Assembly (NCBI RefSeq): GCF_018122625.2
Contig: NZ_JAGQFT020000001.1
Span: forward strand, 186,001-250,000
From: Coralloluteibacterium stylophorae
Lineage (GTDB): Bacteria > Pseudomonadota > Gammaproteobacteria > Xanthomonadales > Xanthomonadaceae
Reading direction: 5' to 3'
Length of the DNA stretch: 64,000 bases
Shown: positions 39,834 to 49,314 of the stretch, one piece after another
Position numbering within the stretch: the first letter of the stretch is position 1
Layout of the letters: each line of letters starts with the position of its first letter
Notes under the pieces: model-generated
What the model was told of the DNA's origin: nothing
Seen by the model: only the letters and a program-made list of their open reading frames with translations
The model's database searches: none
Made by a program: the position numbers and the translations under genes

Positions 39834-41720
39834 ATGGATGTTTTCTGGGCCGCTCTCACGGGCGATGCCTTGCACATGGGCATCGGGGCACTGGTTGCCG
39901 CGTTGTCTCTCGCCTTCCTGTGGTTCGTCGTGGTGCAGGGCATCTGGCTGTGGTGTTCGCTGCGACGAGCGAGAGGCGCTCTGAAGCGGGTCGCTGCACA
40001 GCCCCAGCCGGATCCGCGGCCGCAACTTGCGCAGGTGTTCGCTGGACGCCGCTACATCGGCCTCTGGCGCGAGTACGAGGAAACCCTGCATGCGCAGAGG
40101 TCCGAAACGGACATAGAGCGGTCCGTGCAGGCGGTCCGGGCCACCGTGCCCGCGGAATCCTTCTTCAACGGCGAACTCATCGTCGACGCCCGCCTGCATA
40201 CCGAGTTCTTCAAGCACCTGCCCGGGATCTTCACCGGCCTTGGCATCATCGCCACCTTCAGTGGCCTGATCGCGGGCCTGCAGAGCTTCGACGTCACGGC
40301 CATCGATCCGGAGGCGCTCAAGCAGAGCCTTGGCGGTCTCTTCGGACATGTGTGGAACGCCTTCATGCTGTCCGCCGTGGCCATCGCCCTGGCGATGATC
40401 TGCACCATCATCGAGAAGCTGGTCTACGCCTCGACGCTCCACCAGACGGCAGGCATCGCCGCTGAGCTGGACGGGCTGTTCAAGGCGGGTGTCGGCGAGG
40501 AATACCTCTCGCGGCTGGTCGCTTCCTCGACGGAGGGTACGGCGCAGACGAAGCAGCTCAAGGAAAGCCTGGTCGAGGACCTGAAGGCGCTCCTGACCAA
40601 CCTCACCGAGCAGCAGATCCAGGCGACGCGCCAGCTCTCCATGGACATCGGCTCGAACCTTGAATCGAGCCTGCAGGAGCCGCTCAGGAAGATCGCCGAC
40701 ACCGTCAACGTGGCGAGCCGCGATCAGTCCGAATCGGCGGGTCGCATGATCGAGAACCTGATGACGGCCTTCATGGCGCAGATGCGCGACACCATGGGCG
40801 GGCAGATGGGCGAGCTCAGCGCGATGATGCGGCAGAGCGCGGAAGCGGTGACCCAGGTGGAGGCGAGTCTGCGCACGCTGGTCGGGGACATGCAGCGCGC
40901 ATCGCAGTCGTCGTCCGAAGGCGTCCAGGCGGCGATGGCCGAACTCATGACCTCGCTGGCGAGCCATGAGCGTCAGCAGAGCGAGGCTGTCGGCAATGCC
41001 CAGGTGCAGATGCTCGCGCAGATCCAGGCGGCCACGGAAAAGATGGCGGCTGCACAGGAGAGCACGTCCAGCCGCGTCAATTCGGCGGCGGCCGAGGCCT
41101 CCGACCGCATCTCCGCCGCCGCTGCCGAAGCGCAGCGCGCGAGCGACCAGGCTGCTGCCCGGGCGGTACAGCTTGCGACGGAGATGGGGGAGACGACGCT
41201 CGGCGCGATCGGTCAGTTGGAATCCGGCGCAGCGAGGATTGCGGACATGCTGGCTGCCCTGGATGGGGCAGCGGCGCGGCTGGGGCAGTCCGGCAGTTCG
41301 CTCGCCGGAGTCCAGCAGCAGGCGGCAGGGCTTGTCGGGCAGATCCGCGACGCGTCCGAGCTGCTGCGCCGGAGCAGCGACACCGTCGCCGCCTCGTCCG
41401 GCTCGCTCGCCAAGGCATCGGCGCAGATCGAGCTCGTCTCGGGGTCGATGGCATCCGAGGCGGATGCCCGCGATGCCTCGCTGCGCGAGGTACAGGCGGC
41501 GATGCTGCGCAGCCGGGAAGCAGCCGAGGAGTTCAAGCAGTTCTCTGGTCTCGTCACGGACAAGATGGCGGAAGCCGTCGGCACCTTCGGCGACAGGACC
41601 GTCGCTGTGCTCGACCGCAACCTGGTCTCGTTCGACAAGGAGCTGACCAATGCAGTCGACAGCCTGCGCCAGCTGATGGAGCGTCTGGCCATCCTGGCTG
41701 CGGACCGCGTCGAAGCGTAG
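39834..41720 (+). CDS. zorA: Zorya anti-phage motor subunit ZorA
   Basis: 628 residues. MotA/ExbB-like inner-membrane proton-channel subunit with hydrophobic helices at about 12-40, 122-150 and 170-200 (for example LPGIFTGLGIIATFSGLIAGLQSF). A long helical coiled-coil tail (about 230-628) follows, rich in Ala/Gln/Glu. This is the architecture of ZorA of type I systems, where the tail reaches into the cytoplasm. It is the first of four collinear zor genes, with AGGGG before the ATG. Known ZorA forms a pentamer around two ZorB. Confidence 0.92.
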   Translation: MDVFWAALTGDALHMGIGALVAALSLAFLWFVVVQGIWLWCSLRRARGALKRVAAQPQPDPRPQLAQVFAGRRYIGLWREYEETLHAQRSETDIERSVQAVRATVPAESFFNGELIVDARLHTEFFKHLPGIFTGLGIIATFSGLIAGLQSFDVTAIDPEALKQSLGGLFGHVWNAFMLSAVAIALAMICTIIEKLVYASTLHQTAGIAAELDGLFKAGVGEEYLSRLVASSTEGTAQTKQLKESLVEDLKALLTNLTEQQIQATRQLSMDIGSNLESSLQEPLRKIADTVNVASRDQSESAGRMIENLMTAFMAQMRDTMGGQMGELSAMMRQSAEAVTQVEASLRTLVGDMQRASQSSSEGVQAAMAELMTSLASHERQQSEAVGNAQVQMLAQIQAATEKMAAAQESTSSRVNSAAAEASDRISAAAAEAQRASDQAAARAVQLATEMGETTLGAIGQLESGAARIADMLAALDGAAARLGQSGSSLAGVQQQAAGLVGQIRDASELLRRSSDTVAASSGSLAKASAQIELVSGSMASEADARDASLREVQAAMLRSREAAEEFKQFSGLVTDKMAEAVGTFGDRTVAVLDRNLVSFDKELTNAVDSLRQLMERLAILAADRVEA

Positions 41721-41730
41721 GAGCGGGGCG

Positions 41731-42447
41731 ATGCTTGGAGCGATGGCTCGACCGCGGCGACGCGGCAAGGACGATGGCGAGAAGCCGTTCTGGATCAGCT
41801 ACGCCGATCTCATGACCGCGATGATGGTGCTCTTCCTGAGCGCGATGGCGGTGACGATCGCCGCGGTGACCCGCGTGGTGGAGGGGCCGGCGGAAGCGAG
41901 AGCGCGCGAGATCAAGGCCGTCTGCGAAGAGCTGGAGCGCGAGCTGGGGGACGTGCCGGACATCAGGATCAACTGCGCCGACCACAGGATCAGCTTCGGC
42001 GACGTCGGCCGCTTCGCCGTCAACAGCTATCGCCTGCCGGTGGAGGCCGACGCGGCACTGGCCAGGCTGGTGCCGGCGGTCCTGGACGCTGCGGACGGAG
42101 AGCTGGGCCGGCGCTGGCTGAAGCAGGTCGTGGTGGAGGGCTACACCGATACCGTCGGCGGCTATCTCTACAACCTGCACCTGAGCCTGCAGCGATCGGA
42201 GTGGGTGCTCTGCCTGCTGATGGATCCTGCCAAGAACGCGCAGCTCGAACTCACGCCCGCACAGCTGGAGCGCGTGCGCCGCCTGTTCCTCGCCGGTGGC
42301 GTGTCCTTCAACAACCAGCGCCAGACCGCCGACGAGAGCCGGAGGGTCGAGTTGCGGATACAGTTCTACGGCCTTGGCGAAGAGCACGCGTCGCCGCATG
42401 TGGACGCCGATACGCAGGCGCCGGAAGGCGATCGGTGCCAGCTGTGA
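41731..42447 (+). CDS. zorB: Zorya motor subunit ZorB (MotB/OmpA-like)
   Basis: 238 residues. The N-terminal helix FWISYADLMTAMMVLFLSAM includes Asp26, the proton-binding residue in this family. A periplasmic OmpA-like peptidoglycan-binding domain is marked by VVVEGYTDTVGG (131-142) and YNLHLSLQRSEWVL. It anchors the motor to the cell wall. The ATG at 41731 has TAGGAG upstream, which overlaps the zorA stop. A second ATG at 41743 would still keep the helix. zorC starts within the last 13 bp. Confidence 0.92.
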   Translation: MLGAMARPRRRGKDDGEKPFWISYADLMTAMMVLFLSAMAVTIAAVTRVVEGPAEARAREIKAVCEELERELGDVPDIRINCADHRISFGDVGRFAVNSYRLPVEADAALARLVPAVLDAADGELGRRWLKQVVVEGYTDTVGGYLYNLHLSLQRSEWVLCLLMDPAKNAQLELTPAQLERVRRLFLAGGVSFNNQRQTADESRRVELRIQFYGLGEEHASPHVDADTQAPEGDRCQL

Positions 42448-44102
42448 ACAGCGGGTGCGTGTTCCAGCGGCAGCTCGCACCGGCACTGGGTCGCCTTGCG
42501 GAAGGCGCGTTCCGCGGCGGGCTGGCCGCTCCTTCGCAACTGGCCGGAGCTGCCGCCAGGCTGCGCGACGAGGTCGGGCGCCAGCCGTCGAAGGCGATGA
42601 CCGAGCCCTTCCTCGACATCGCCATCGAGCGCCTGGCGGCGCACGGAGCCGATGCCCTGCGGCCCCGGGACGATCTGGTTCTCGCCGCTGGCCTGGGCAG
42701 CTCGCGCCCGCAGTTGCAGGGCCGCTCGGTGGCCGCTGAGCCGAGCCTGCTTCCTGTCCTGCTCCAGCGCTGGCGGGGCCGCATCGATGATCCGATGCTC
42801 GGGTCGCTGCTGTGGCGATCGGTATTCCTGGCCTACTTCCATGCCGACGACGAGATGCAGCGGGACGGCATGCGCCGATTCCTGACGGCGACGCTCGCGT
42901 CGCTGGAGATGGCTCCCGCTGCACCGGGTTGGCTCCAGACCGTGCTGCGCCACCGCGCCGTGCTGGGGGACTCGCCCGCCGGGCTCTATGCGGAAGCCTG
43001 GATCGATGGCGACGACGTCGGCCTGCGTGAACTCTCGGATGACGCGGATCTTCCGGAGGAAAGCTGGTTCTGGGGCGAGTTCGTCGGCGAGGTGGTGGCC
43101 GCACTCTGTGGACTCCGGGACAGCGCGCTGCTCGCTCACCTCGACCGAGGCATCGATCTGGCGATGCGCCATCCGCAGCACGCCGACTCCATACTTGCGG
43201 CGTTGCTCGAGCGCGTCGCTGCGTCCGACTCGCCGCGACCGCACGAAGGCTTGCTGCAGTGCCTGCTGGAAGCCTGGGGCAACCCTCAACTCGAACTGTC
43301 GGACCGGGCACATCGGTGGTCGCAGGTCTCCAGCGAGGCCCGACGCCTCGTCTGCCGCTGGCTCGCCGAGGACGACCTCAAGGACTTCTTCGCACTCATC
43401 AAGTCGTCGCGCGAACTCGACGACGACTACGACACGCGCCGCTTCGACTACTGGAAGCGGTTCACAGGCCAGATGAGCTACACCAAGCTGATCCTTGGCC
43501 CCTCGCTCAGGACCAGTACGCACCCGGACGTCCGGCGCTTCATCGGCAAGCGGCGCGGACGCCTGGGCTGGCTGACCGGAACCACCTCCGACAACATGGC
43601 CATCCTGATGAAGATCGGGAACTGGTGGTTCGTCGAGTTCGGCCAGACCGGCAATGCCTGCTATCCCTATCGGGACGATCTCAAGCCCTTCGACCTGTCG
43701 AGGATTTCCCTCGACCACCGCGCACAGCTGGCGAACCGGCACGCGGTGAAGGCCAGCGGCTTCGAAACGACGATGGTGCATCGCGGCGACTGGGAGGAAC
43801 GCTTCGACGCGACGCTGGCGCGCGTGGACATCTGGCCTGACGGCGTGGCCAGAGGCCGCGCTGCACAGCAACGCCGCGTTGCCGCTCCCCGAATCGTCGA
43901 GATCGGCAACGGAGCCTCCTCCCTCGCACTGCCCGAGCGGATCGCCGACGAACTCGAGCACATCCGGCGTACCGACGTGGACAACCGCCAGCGCGGCGGA
44001 AGGCTGTGGGTGGAGGTGTGGAAGCGCCCGTCGCCGGAGCTGATCGGCGAGATGACCAAGGCCGGCTTCAGGTTCGCCAACCCGCGAGGCTTCTATCGAT
44101 GA
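42435..44102 (+). CDS. zorC: Zorya effector ZorC (EH-signature protein)
   Basis: 555 residues, cytoplasmic, no membrane helix. The C-terminal half has the EH-signature region typical of ZorC, around DDLKDFFALIKSSRELDDDYDTRRFDYWKRFTGQ and WWFVEFGQTGNACYPYRDD. In type I Zorya ZorC binds DNA and is required for defence. I chose GTG 42435 because GGAAGG lies six bases upstream; the GTG at 42444 would be the GTGA overlap with zorB but has no spaced ribosome site. The stop overlaps the ATG of zorD. Confidence 0.88.
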   Translation: MPAVNSGCVFQRQLAPALGRLAEGAFRGGLAAPSQLAGAAARLRDEVGRQPSKAMTEPFLDIAIERLAAHGADALRPRDDLVLAAGLGSSRPQLQGRSVAAEPSLLPVLLQRWRGRIDDPMLGSLLWRSVFLAYFHADDEMQRDGMRRFLTATLASLEMAPAAPGWLQTVLRHRAVLGDSPAGLYAEAWIDGDDVGLRELSDDADLPEESWFWGEFVGEVVAALCGLRDSALLAHLDRGIDLAMRHPQHADSILAALLERVAASDSPRPHEGLLQCLLEAWGNPQLELSDRAHRWSQVSSEARRLVCRWLAEDDLKDFFALIKSSRELDDDYDTRRFDYWKRFTGQMSYTKLILGPSLRTSTHPDVRRFIGKRRGRLGWLTGTTSDNMAILMKIGNWWFVEFGQTGNACYPYRDDLKPFDLSRISLDHRAQLANRHAVKASGFETTMVHRGDWEERFDATLARVDIWPDGVARGRAAQQRRVAAPRIVEIGNGASSLALPERIADELEHIRRTDVDNRQRGGRLWVEVWKRPSPELIGEMTKAGFRFANPRGFYR

Positions 44103-47100
44103 TGGGATTGAACCTCGGCTTCCGTCGCAAGGCGAAGGCCGCGCCGCCGCAGACCGCCTGCAAGCCGACGGAGCAGGGTTGGCTGTATGCGGTGCAGCTC
44201 GGTGGCGCCGACCCTGCTGCGGCCTACCTCGCGCAGTTGCTGGAGGAGGGGCGCGCCCGAGCGGTCGTCGAGGGGATTCTGCTGCCGTGGAGCGTGCTCT
44301 ACGCCCTGCAGCGGGATCCGCAGCACGATGCCAGCCTGCCGCTGCTGGGACTCCCTCCTGAAGCTGCGGAACGTCCGGCGCTCAGCGCCCTGGGCACGCC
44401 GTCGGATCCTTCGTTCGTGGTCCGCATCGATGGCTGGTTCAGGCCGGGCGAGCCACCGGCGGAGCAGGCGATCAGCCGCACCGGGCCCGTGCTCCATCTA
44501 GACGACGGCGACAGGCTGTTGCCGGAAGCGGCCCACGACCTCCTTCGCCAGATCGAGGCGCTGGCCGCCGAGGGAGGCCACGGCCAGCCGGAAGACCGGA
44601 TGCTGGCCATGGGGCGCATCCAGGCGCTGGCCGCGGCCGCGGGCGCACGGCTGGATACGTATCTCGCACGTTCGCCGGTCGTGGTCCCTGACAGGATCGA
44701 CATCGAGCTGCAGCGGCACGAGGCCGCCGGAATGGACGTCGTCGAGGTGACGCCCAGGCCCGAGCGCGCGCCGGACCGGTGGGTCGACCAGTTCGACCGC
44801 TACGGCAGCGTCCGCCCGCGCTACGACGTTCCCACGGACGACGGCGGGGTCACCCACGTGGTGCTGCCGGAACCCGTGCAGCGCGTGGCCGAAAGCATCA
44901 AGCGCATGCCCGCGCGCCGCCTGGGTGGCAGCGAAGCCGCCAGCTTCGTCCGCAATCCCTATCCGTGGCTGGGCGACGGTGCGGAGGATGTCGTCCGCCC
45001 GGACGACTTCGAACGGGCGCGCCGGCAGGCGGGCCTGATCGAGTGGGAGCTCGACCTCGAGCCGCAGGATGGCGGCTGGGGCGTCCTGCTCACCGATCCC
45101 GCCGGTGAGCAGGAGAGCCGGGCACTGCCGGATCTCGATCTGTCCGACGGACGGGAACTGCTCGTCGCTGCGGTCCTGGCCCGCAGCCGGGGAGAGAGCG
45201 CCCTGCGCTGGCGCGGAAGCGACATCGCCCTGGCCGGACTGACGCTGGAGTCGCTCGCCCGCATCGAACGGGCCAGCGTAGATGCCGCGCGCGGGACAGC
45301 GCCTTCCGACGGCGGCCTGTTCGACCTCGCCGGCTACAGCGACCGCGTCGTTGGCTTCGACGGCAAGCCCGTGCTCGTGCCGAGGGTGCCGCGTCGGGAC
45401 GATGGGCAGGAATGGGCGCCGGACGGCATCCCCATCGATGTGGAGCGGGTCGATCCGCTCACCGGTGAGGTCAGCACCGTCAGGCTCCAGCCGGGCGATG
45501 TGCGCCAACTGACCGACCGGGTGGCGGAGGCGGAGCGCACTGGCGCCGCGAAGGTGCGGGTGCCGGGGCTCGAGGACGAGATCCCGACCGCCGAGGCGCG
45601 GGCATGGGTCGATGGCCTGAAGGAGGCGTCGCGTCGCGAGCCCGCGCCGCCAACGGTTCCGAAGGACCCCAAGCCCAGCGAGACGCTCTCGCTGCGCATC
45701 CTCCACAACATCGAGCAGCTGGATTACCGCCAGGACTGCGTCGATCTCGATGAGGATGCGCAGGATCCCGTCCTGCCCGCGGCCCTGCGCCCTGAGGTCA
45801 GGCTGCTTCCGCATCAGCTGAAGGGCCTCGCCTGGATGCAGCAGCGTCTCGCGCGCCGGGAGGAAGGTGTGCGCGGCATCCTCCTTGCCGATGACATGGG
45901 ACTGGGCAAGACCCTGCAGAGCCTCTGCCTGATGGCGTGGTACCGGCAGAGCACGCCCGTGCCGCGGCCGTGCCTGGTCGTCGCGCCCGTGTCCCTGCTG
46001 GAGAACTGGCGCTCGGAGATCGCCAAGTTCCTCGATGGCTCCCAGGGCCGCACCGCCGCACTCTATGGCCAGGAACTCGCCGCGCATCGGCTCGCGCCGC
46101 ACGAGATGCCGGCCGACCTGCGCGAGCGCGGCCTGAAGAAGGCGCTGCGGCCGGGATTCGCCGGCGGCGCGGCCTTCGTCCTCACGACCTACGAGACGCT
46201 GCGCGACTACCAGCTGTCCTTCGCCCGGGAACAGTGGGGCGTGCTGGTCTGCGACGAGGCGCAGAAGATCAAGACCCCCGGTGCGATGGTCACCCGAGCC
46301 GCGAAGGCGATGCAGGCGGATTTCAAGATCGCCTGTACCGGCACACCGGTCGAGAACTCGCTTGCGGACCTGTGGTGCCTGTTCGACTTCTTCCAGCCGG
46401 GCCTTCTCGATTCCCTGACGCGGTTCACCAAGGTCTTCCGGCAGGCGATCGAGCAGCGCGTGGACGGCCACGACGTGCTCGTCGAATCCCTGCGCAGGCA
46501 GATCGCGCCCTGGGTCCTGCGGCGCATGAAGAGCGACGTGGCCGACCTCCTGCCGAAGACCGACGTGCCGTGCGAGCTGGCGATGTCGCCGCGCCAGCGC
46601 GCCCTCTACGGGAGTGCGGTCCGCGCTGTCAGGGATGCCATGAGCGACGGCAAGGCAGGCAGCGGCGCGGCGATCCTCGGGCTCCTGCACCGCCTGCGGG
46701 TGATCTGCGCGAATCCATTGGCGGCGGACGACCCGAAGGCGGAGTACCTGCCGGTCTCGGAGCATCTCAGACACTCTCCCAAGCTCGCCTGGCTGCTCGG
46801 GAAGCTGGAGGAGATCAGCAAGGGCGGCGCCGATGGCCGCGGCGAGAAGGCCATCGTGTTCACCGAATTCCGGGAGATGCAGCGCCTCGTGCAGCGTGCG
46901 GTGGCGGGGCGCTTCGGCATTGACGTGTCGATCGTCAATGGCAGCACTTCGGTCGACCCGGATGCCGAGGCTTCCCGGCAGGCCATCATCGACCGCTTCC
47001 AGGCGCAGCCGGGCTTCGGCGTCATCGTGCTGTCGACCACTGCGGTCGGCTTCGGCGTCAACATCCAGGCCGCCAACCACGTCATCCACTTCACGCGCCC

Positions 47101-47320
47101 GTGGAACCCGGCCAAGGAGGACCAGGCGACGGACCGCGCCTACCGCATCGGCCAGGAGCGCGAGGTGTTCGTCTACTGCCCGACGGTGGTGGGCGACGGC
47201 TTCGAGACCTTCGAACAGCGCGTCGCGGAGCGGCTGGCGACGAAGCGGGGGCTGTCGCGCGACATGCTGTCGCCGGAGCAGGGGATCGCGATCGACGAGT
47301 TCGCCGACCTGGAGGGCTGA
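44099..47320 (+). CDS. zorD: Zorya effector ZorD (SNF2-family helicase/nuclease)
   Basis: 1073 residues. The N-terminal ~560 residues have no clear motif. The C-terminal half is a SNF2-type ATPase with Walker A LADDMGLGKT (Lys604), the DEAQ box (719-722), GTPVENSLADLW and the helicase C domain ending ATDRAYRIGQEREVFVY. In type I Zorya ZorD is the DNA-degrading effector. The ATG at 44099 overlaps the zorC stop (ATGA). It is the last zor gene, followed by 146 bp to hsdM. Confidence 0.9.
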   Translation: MMGLNLGFRRKAKAAPPQTACKPTEQGWLYAVQLGGADPAAAYLAQLLEEGRARAVVEGILLPWSVLYALQRDPQHDASLPLLGLPPEAAERPALSALGTPSDPSFVVRIDGWFRPGEPPAEQAISRTGPVLHLDDGDRLLPEAAHDLLRQIEALAAEGGHGQPEDRMLAMGRIQALAAAAGARLDTYLARSPVVVPDRIDIELQRHEAAGMDVVEVTPRPERAPDRWVDQFDRYGSVRPRYDVPTDDGGVTHVVLPEPVQRVAESIKRMPARRLGGSEAASFVRNPYPWLGDGAEDVVRPDDFERARRQAGLIEWELDLEPQDGGWGVLLTDPAGEQESRALPDLDLSDGRELLVAAVLARSRGESALRWRGSDIALAGLTLESLARIERASVDAARGTAPSDGGLFDLAGYSDRVVGFDGKPVLVPRVPRRDDGQEWAPDGIPIDVERVDPLTGEVSTVRLQPGDVRQLTDRVAEAERTGAAKVRVPGLEDEIPTAEARAWVDGLKEASRREPAPPTVPKDPKPSETLSLRILHNIEQLDYRQDCVDLDEDAQDPVLPAALRPEVRLLPHQLKGLAWMQQRLARREEGVRGILLADDMGLGKTLQSLCLMAWYRQSTPVPRPCLVVAPVSLLENWRSEIAKFLDGSQGRTAALYGQELAAHRLAPHEMPADLRERGLKKALRPGFAGGAAFVLTTYETLRDYQLSFAREQWGVLVCDEAQKIKTPGAMVTRAAKAMQADFKIACTGTPVENSLADLWCLFDFFQPGLLDSLTRFTKVFRQAIEQRVDGHDVLVESLRRQIAPWVLRRMKSDVADLLPKTDVPCELAMSPRQRALYGSAVRAVRDAMSDGKAGSGAAILGLLHRLRVICANPLAADDPKAEYLPVSEHLRHSPKLAWLLGKLEEISKGGADGRGEKAIVFTEFREMQRLVQRAVAGRFGIDVSIVNGSTSVDPDAEASRQAIIDRFQAQPGFGVIVLSTTAVGFGVNIQAANHVIHFTRPWNPAKEDQATDRAYRIGQEREVFVYCPTVVGDGFETFEQRVAERLATKRGLSRDMLSPEQGIAIDEFADLEG

Positions 47321-47466
47321 GCGGAAGGCGGGCCTGGACCAGGTGCGGTGCCGGCACTGTCTCGCCTCCTGCGAAGGCATTGGAGACAATCGCCGGCTGC
47401 CGGCGCGGTGGCCGGCGCCAGGAGCCGCAGGCGCATCGCCGCGGCTGGGAACAAGGACAGAATCAA

Positions 47467-49314
47467 GTGAACCAATCCGCCCTCTCCGCCTTCATCTGGT
47501 CGGTCGCCGACCTCCTGCGCGGCAACTACAAGCCGCACGAATACGGCCGCTTCATCCTGCCCTTCACCGTGCTGCGCCGGCTCGACTGCGTGCTGGCGCC
47601 CACCAAGGACAAGGTGCTCGCCGAGCACAAGAGGAAGACCGACGCCGGGATCAACCCCGACCCGTTCCTGCGGCGCCTCGTCGGCGAGGTGCGCTTCTAC
47701 AACACCTCGCCGATGGACCTGCCGAAGCTGCTCGGCGACCAGGACCACGTTCGCGAGAATCTTTACGAGTACGTGCAGGGTTTCTCGCCGGAGGCGCGCG
47801 ACATCTTTGAGCGGTTCGACTTCTATACGCAGGTCGAGCGACTGGCCAAGGACAAGCTGCTGTACCTGGTGACCGAGAAGTTCGCCAACATCGACCTGCA
47901 CCCGGACCGCGTGGACAACGCGCAGATGGGGCACGTGTTCGAGGAGCTGATCCGCAAGTTCGCCGAACTTTCCAACGAGACCGCAGGTGAGCACTTCACC
48001 CCGCGCGAAGTCATCCGGCTGATGGTCAACCTGATCTTCATCGAGGACGACGACGTACTTGCCGCCGGCAACGCCGTGGTGCGCACCATCTACGATCCGA
48101 CCGCGGGAACCGGCGGCATGCTCTCGGTGGCGGCGGAGCATCTCATCGAGCACAACCCGGCCGCGCGGCTCAGCCTGTTCGGGCAGGAGCTCAACGACGA
48201 GTCCTACGCCATCTGCAAGGCCGACATGCTGATCCGCGGCCAGGACGTCGGCAACATCGTCGCCGGCAACACCCTGAGCGAGGACGGCCATGTGGGCCGC
48301 CACTTCGACTACATGCTGTCCAATCCGCCCTTCGGCGTGGAATGGAAGAAGGTCGAGAAGGCGGTGCGCGCCGAGCACGAACAGAAGGGCTTCGACGGCC
48401 GCTTCGGCCCCGGCCTGCCGCGTGTGTCCGACGGCTCGATGCTGTTCCTGCTGCACCTGGTGTCGAAGATGGCACCGGTGGTGAACGGGCAGGGCGGCAG
48501 CCGCTTCGGCATCGTGCTCAACGGTTCGCCGCTGTTCACCGGTGGGGCTGGCAGCGGCGAGAGCGAGATCCGTCGCCATCTGCTGGAGAACGACCTGGTC
48601 GAGGCCATCGTCGCCTTGCCGACCGACATGTTCTACAACACCGGCATCGCCACCTACGTCTGGATCGTCAGCAACAAGAAGCCCGACGACCGCCGCGGGC
48701 AGGTGCAGCTGATCGACGCCAGCGGCTTCTGGCGCAAGATGCGCAAGAGCCTGGGCAGCAAGCGCAAGGAAATGGGCGAGGACGACATCGCCACCGTCAC
48801 CCGCCTGTTCGGCGACTTCACCGAGGCCGAGCGCGTCACCGTGCTGGATGCTGACGGCCGAGAGATTGAGCGACGCATCATCACCGGCACCGACAATCCC
48901 CCGGCGGTGCCCGAGGGCGGCAAGCTCAAGCGCGTGCCGATCTCCCGCATCTTCGACAACGAGGCCTTCGGGTACACCACCATCACCGTCGAGCGTCCCC
49001 TGCGCGACGAGGTCGGCCAGATCGTCCTCGGCCAGAAGGGCAGGCAGAAGGGCAAGCCGCAGCCGGACAGTTCCCTGCGCGACACCGAGAACGTGCCGCT
49101 CGGCGAGGACGTGCAGGCCTACTTTGAGCGCGAGGTGCTGCCGCACGCGCCGGATGCGTGGATCGACGAGAGCAAGACCAAGATCGGCTACGAGATCCCG
49201 TTCAATCGCCACTTCTACGTGTTCGAACCGCCGCGCCCGCTGGAGGAGATCGACGCCGAGTTGAAGCAGGTGGCCGGGGAGATCATGCGAATGCTGGGGG
49301 AGCTGGCGGAATGA
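47467..49314 (+). CDS. hsdM: type I restriction-modification DNA methyltransferase subunit
   Basis: N6-adenine methyltransferase subunit of 615 residues. An N-terminal helical HsdM domain includes FIWSVADLLRG and ends near residue 170. The SAM motif is DPTAGTGGM (210-218) and the catalytic motif NPPF (286-289). A C-terminal extension with coiled helix ends at LGELAE. The start is GTG 47467, with AAGGA nine bases upstream. hsdS overlaps its stop by 4 bp. It forms one system with hsdS and, 8.6 kb further on, hsdR. Confidence 0.94.
   Translation: MNQSALSAFIWSVADLLRGNYKPHEYGRFILPFTVLRRLDCVLAPTKDKVLAEHKRKTDAGINPDPFLRRLVGEVRFYNTSPMDLPKLLGDQDHVRENLYEYVQGFSPEARDIFERFDFYTQVERLAKDKLLYLVTEKFANIDLHPDRVDNAQMGHVFEELIRKFAELSNETAGEHFTPREVIRLMVNLIFIEDDDVLAAGNAVVRTIYDPTAGTGGMLSVAAEHLIEHNPAARLSLFGQELNDESYAICKADMLIRGQDVGNIVAGNTLSEDGHVGRHFDYMLSNPPFGVEWKKVEKAVRAEHEQKGFDGRFGPGLPRVSDGSMLFLLHLVSKMAPVVNGQGGSRFGIVLNGSPLFTGGAGSGESEIRRHLLENDLVEAIVALPTDMFYNTGIATYVWIVSNKKPDDRRGQVQLIDASGFWRKMRKSLGSKRKEMGEDDIATVTRLFGDFTEAERVTVLDADGREIERRIITGTDNPPAVPEGGKLKRVPISRIFDNEAFGYTTITVERPLRDEVGQIVLGQKGRQKGKPQPDSSLRDTENVPLGEDVQAYFEREVLPHAPDAWIDESKTKIGYEIPFNRHFYVFEPPRPLEEIDAELKQVAGEIMRMLGELAE

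Noticed and set aside
42444-44102. zorC start at GTG 42444
   Set aside because: It overlaps the zorB stop, but the ribosome site GGAAGG is spaced for GTG 42435.
44498-47389. 963-codon open frame on the minus strand
   Set aside because: Antisense to zorD with its SNF2 motifs; low-complexity Arg/Ala/Gly-type translation.
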